Below are positions 5,188 to 6,210 of a stretch of 6,210 nucleotides of DNA, one piece after another. The notes under the pieces are model-generated. The model was not told where the DNA came from. It searched no databases and saw only the letters and a list, made by a program, of their open reading frames with translations. Each line of letters opens with the position of its first letter. Position 1 is the stretch's first letter. The translations under genes and the position numbers were made by a program. Origin of the DNA: Thermoplasmata archaeon (lineage in GTDB: Bacteria; Actinomycetota; Acidimicrobiia; Acidimicrobiales; Acidimicrobiaceae); the NCBI GenBank assembly GCA_021836665.1, contig JAKBHQ010000087.1, positions 1 through 6,210 of the forward strand, given 5' to 3'.

Positions 5188-5228
5188 GCCCGGGCGCTTC
5201 ATTTGGCGTCCGGGCTCATCATTTTTTT
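5188..5228 (+). terminator. Rho-independent terminator or attenuator after rplL
   Basis: A 10-bp GC-rich stem (5188-5197 with 5206-5215, one G-U) encloses an 8-base loop. A run of seven T (5222-5228) begins six bases after the stem. The gap between stem and T-run may make it leaky. In enteric bacteria a partial terminator in the rplL–rpoB gap lowers rpoBC expression relative to ribosomal proteins, and this is the natural reading here. Confidence 0.75.
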
Positions 5229-5270
5229 GGTTTGATGCTACGATAGACGCCAAGAAGGATTATTTTCAAG

Positions 5271-5299
5271 ATACCAAGGGGATTCTTTGGTATTATTTT
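5271..5299 (+). terminator. Second terminator-like hairpin before rpoB
   Basis: Positions 5271-5279 pair with 5285-5293, nine base pairs with one G-U, around a five-base loop. A T-rich tail (TATTTT, 5294-5299) follows at once. The stem is less GC-rich than the first, so it may act as a weak attenuator or a processing site. It is placed to tune read-through from rplL to rpoB. Confidence 0.5.
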
Positions 5300-5444
5300 G
5301 GTCACCTTCTCGTCAGATTGGTGTATATTTAAAAGAGTCGTGCGCAGTGTCCCCTTTTTCAGGCTTTTTTTGCCGTGTCGCCGCGCCCTCAAACAGGTAA
5401 TCAGACCAAGTATTTCATCGATTTGTTACTAGCGCGCCTTCCTA

Positions 5445-5450
5445 TAGGAG
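5445..5450 (+). promoter_or_regulatory. Ribosome binding site deciding the rpoB TTG start
   Basis: TAGGAG ends seven bases before TTG 5458. The ATG at 5451 right behind it is in another frame and reaches a stop after 16 codons, so TTG 5458 is the only start that gives the RpoB reading frame with good spacing. Confidence 0.75.
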
Positions 5451-5457
5451 ATGTCAG

Positions 5458-6210
5458 TTGAACTCTCGTATTCAGTCACCCGAGAGATTCTCTTTCGCTA
5501 ACCTAGCCGAGGTTATGCCTCTGCCTGACCTTATTGCGATACAGAGAGAGTCTTTCGATTGGTTCTTAGAGCACGGATTGGCCGAAACTTTCCGCGATAT
5601 CTCGCCGATCGAAGACTTCGGCGGTCAGTTGCGGCTCGAATTAGATTTCGACCCGAATGATCAGGACCTTAAGCCCCTTCCGAAATACAGCGAAGAGGAG
5701 TGCAGAGAGAAAGATCTTACTTATTCAATTCCGATCTTTGTCAAGGCGACTTTTTCTAATCGCGTGACTGGAGAGATCAAAGAGCAGACCGTATTTATGG
5801 GTGACTTTCCGATGATGACTGAGAAGGGCACCTTCATCATCAACGGAACCGAGAGGGTCGTCGTTTCGCAGCTGGTTCGGTCTCCTGGAGTACTGTTCCA
5901 AGCGGGCAGGGACGGCAAGACGGTTTTGACTGCGACCATCCATCCCTACCGAGGCGAGTGGATCGAGTTTGACGTCGAGAGGAAGCCAGGAAGGGACATC
6001 AACGTAGGCGCCAGGGTCGCGAGGAAGAGGCGACTGAGTCTCTTTACCGTGGTGCGGGCGCTCGGTTACGACCAGGTGGATGTCATAGATCGACTTGTGA
6101 ACCACTTCGACTACCTCGGGGCTCAGTGGGAAAAAGAGCGTGCTGATGGTCTCACTCAAGATGGAGCGTTGGTCGAAATATTTCGCAAGGCGCGCCCCGG
6201 CGAGCCTCCA
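5458..6210 (+). CDS. rpoB: RNA polymerase beta subunit RpoB, N-terminal part (cut by window edge)
   Basis: RpoB is the second-largest subunit of the core RNA polymerase and, with beta-prime, forms the active-site cleft. The first 251 codons are present with no stop. Residues 23-52 (PDLIAIQRESFDWFLEHGLAETFRDISPIE) are the typical beta N-terminus. Residues 113-147 (FMGDFPMMTEKGTFIINGTERVVVSQLVRSPGVLF) are a highly conserved protrusion-domain segment. The window ends inside the RPGEPP motif. The start is TTG 5458, supported by TAGGAG upstream and by the fit of MNSRIQSPERFSFANL to actinobacterial beta subunits. The rifampicin-binding region lies beyond the window. rpoC is expected downstream from known gene order. 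Expression is likely modulated by the two hairpins upstream. Confidence 0.97.
   Translation, partial: MNSRIQSPERFSFANLAEVMPLPDLIAIQRESFDWFLEHGLAETFRDISPIEDFGGQLRLELDFDPNDQDLKPLPKYSEEECREKDLTYSIPIFVKATFSNRVTGEIKEQTVFMGDFPMMTEKGTFIINGTERVVVSQLVRSPGVLFQAGRDGKTVLTATIHPYRGEWIEFDVERKPGRDINVGARVARKRRLSLFTVVRALGYDQVDVIDRLVNHFDYLGAQWEKERADGLTQDGALVEIFRKARPGEPP

Larger units (their letters stand above)
5230..5457. other. rplL–rpoB intergenic region, AT-rich leader of rpoB
   Basis: No coding region is seen. Beyond the first terminator the stretch holds a second hairpin (5271-5293) and T-rich runs near 5355-5359 and 5365-5371. It also holds two weak promoter-like motifs: an extended -10, TG-C-TACGAT at 5236-5244 without a -35, and TATATT at 5324-5329. 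The latter has TTGGTC 20 bases upstream, a spacing too long for a standard promoter. The rpoB transcript would carry a leader of at least 100 bases if either promoter is real. Confidence 0.5.

Noticed and set aside
5725..6159. Open frames on the - strand opposite rpoB
   Set aside because: rpoB is unmistakable on the + strand here, and the reverse frames have no motif or sensible start.
1..6210. CRISPR array, insertion sequence, prophage or defence module
   Set aside because: No regularly spaced repeats, transposase, integrase or defence-type protein was seen. The window is a conserved housekeeping cluster.

Overview
The window looks like a chromosomal segment carrying the conserved secE–nusG–rplKAJL–rpoB transcription/translation cluster of a mid-GC bacterium, with every gene on the + strand. 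Protein features point to an actinobacterial lineage. NusG has a long acidic N-terminal extension, the RpoB N-terminus has actinobacterial character, the L33/L10/L12 sequences fit, neither tRNA gene encodes a complete CCA end, and TTG/GTG starts are frequent. The L33, L10 and RpoB wording recalls the Acidimicrobiia, but that class-level placement is an inference from memory and was not tested.

Layout. At the left edge is an elongator tRNA-Met gene (20-93). About 300 bases without a recognisable gene follow, ending in a plausible sigma-A-type promoter. rpmG (bL33, 391-555) comes next. An ECF-type RNA polymerase sigma factor (565-1215) starts nine bases after the rpmG stop. It is followed by a short membrane-anchored protein with a HisX3CysX2Cys motif, read as its zinc-binding anti-sigma factor (about 1254-1601). 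A tRNA-Trp gene (1653-1725) then leads directly into secE (1753-2049) and nusG (2054-2758). After a 78-base gap with a hairpin come rplK (2837-3265) and rplA (3297-4028). A 152-base structured leader precedes rplJ (4181-4717). A short gap containing a strong hairpin precedes rplL (4784-5170). A 287-base gap with two terminator-like hairpins separates rplL from rpoB (5458 to the window edge, 251 codons present).

How it fits together. SecE belongs to the protein export channel. NusG binds RNA polymerase and couples transcription to translation. L11, L1, L10 and L12 build the two mobile stalks of the 50S subunit, and RpoB is the polymerase beta subunit. L10 and L12 normally form one complex, and families of L10 and L1 are known to repress their own mRNAs. 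The hairpins seen before rplK, rplJ, rplL and rpoB are therefore reasonable places for stoichiometry control.

The least ordinary part is the sigma/anti-sigma pair between rpmG and the tRNA-Trp/secE block. It could tie an extracytoplasmic or redox-type stress circuit to the core gene-expression locus. The rest is a well-known conserved cluster. I did not see a mobile element, CRISPR array or clearly undescribed multi-gene system.
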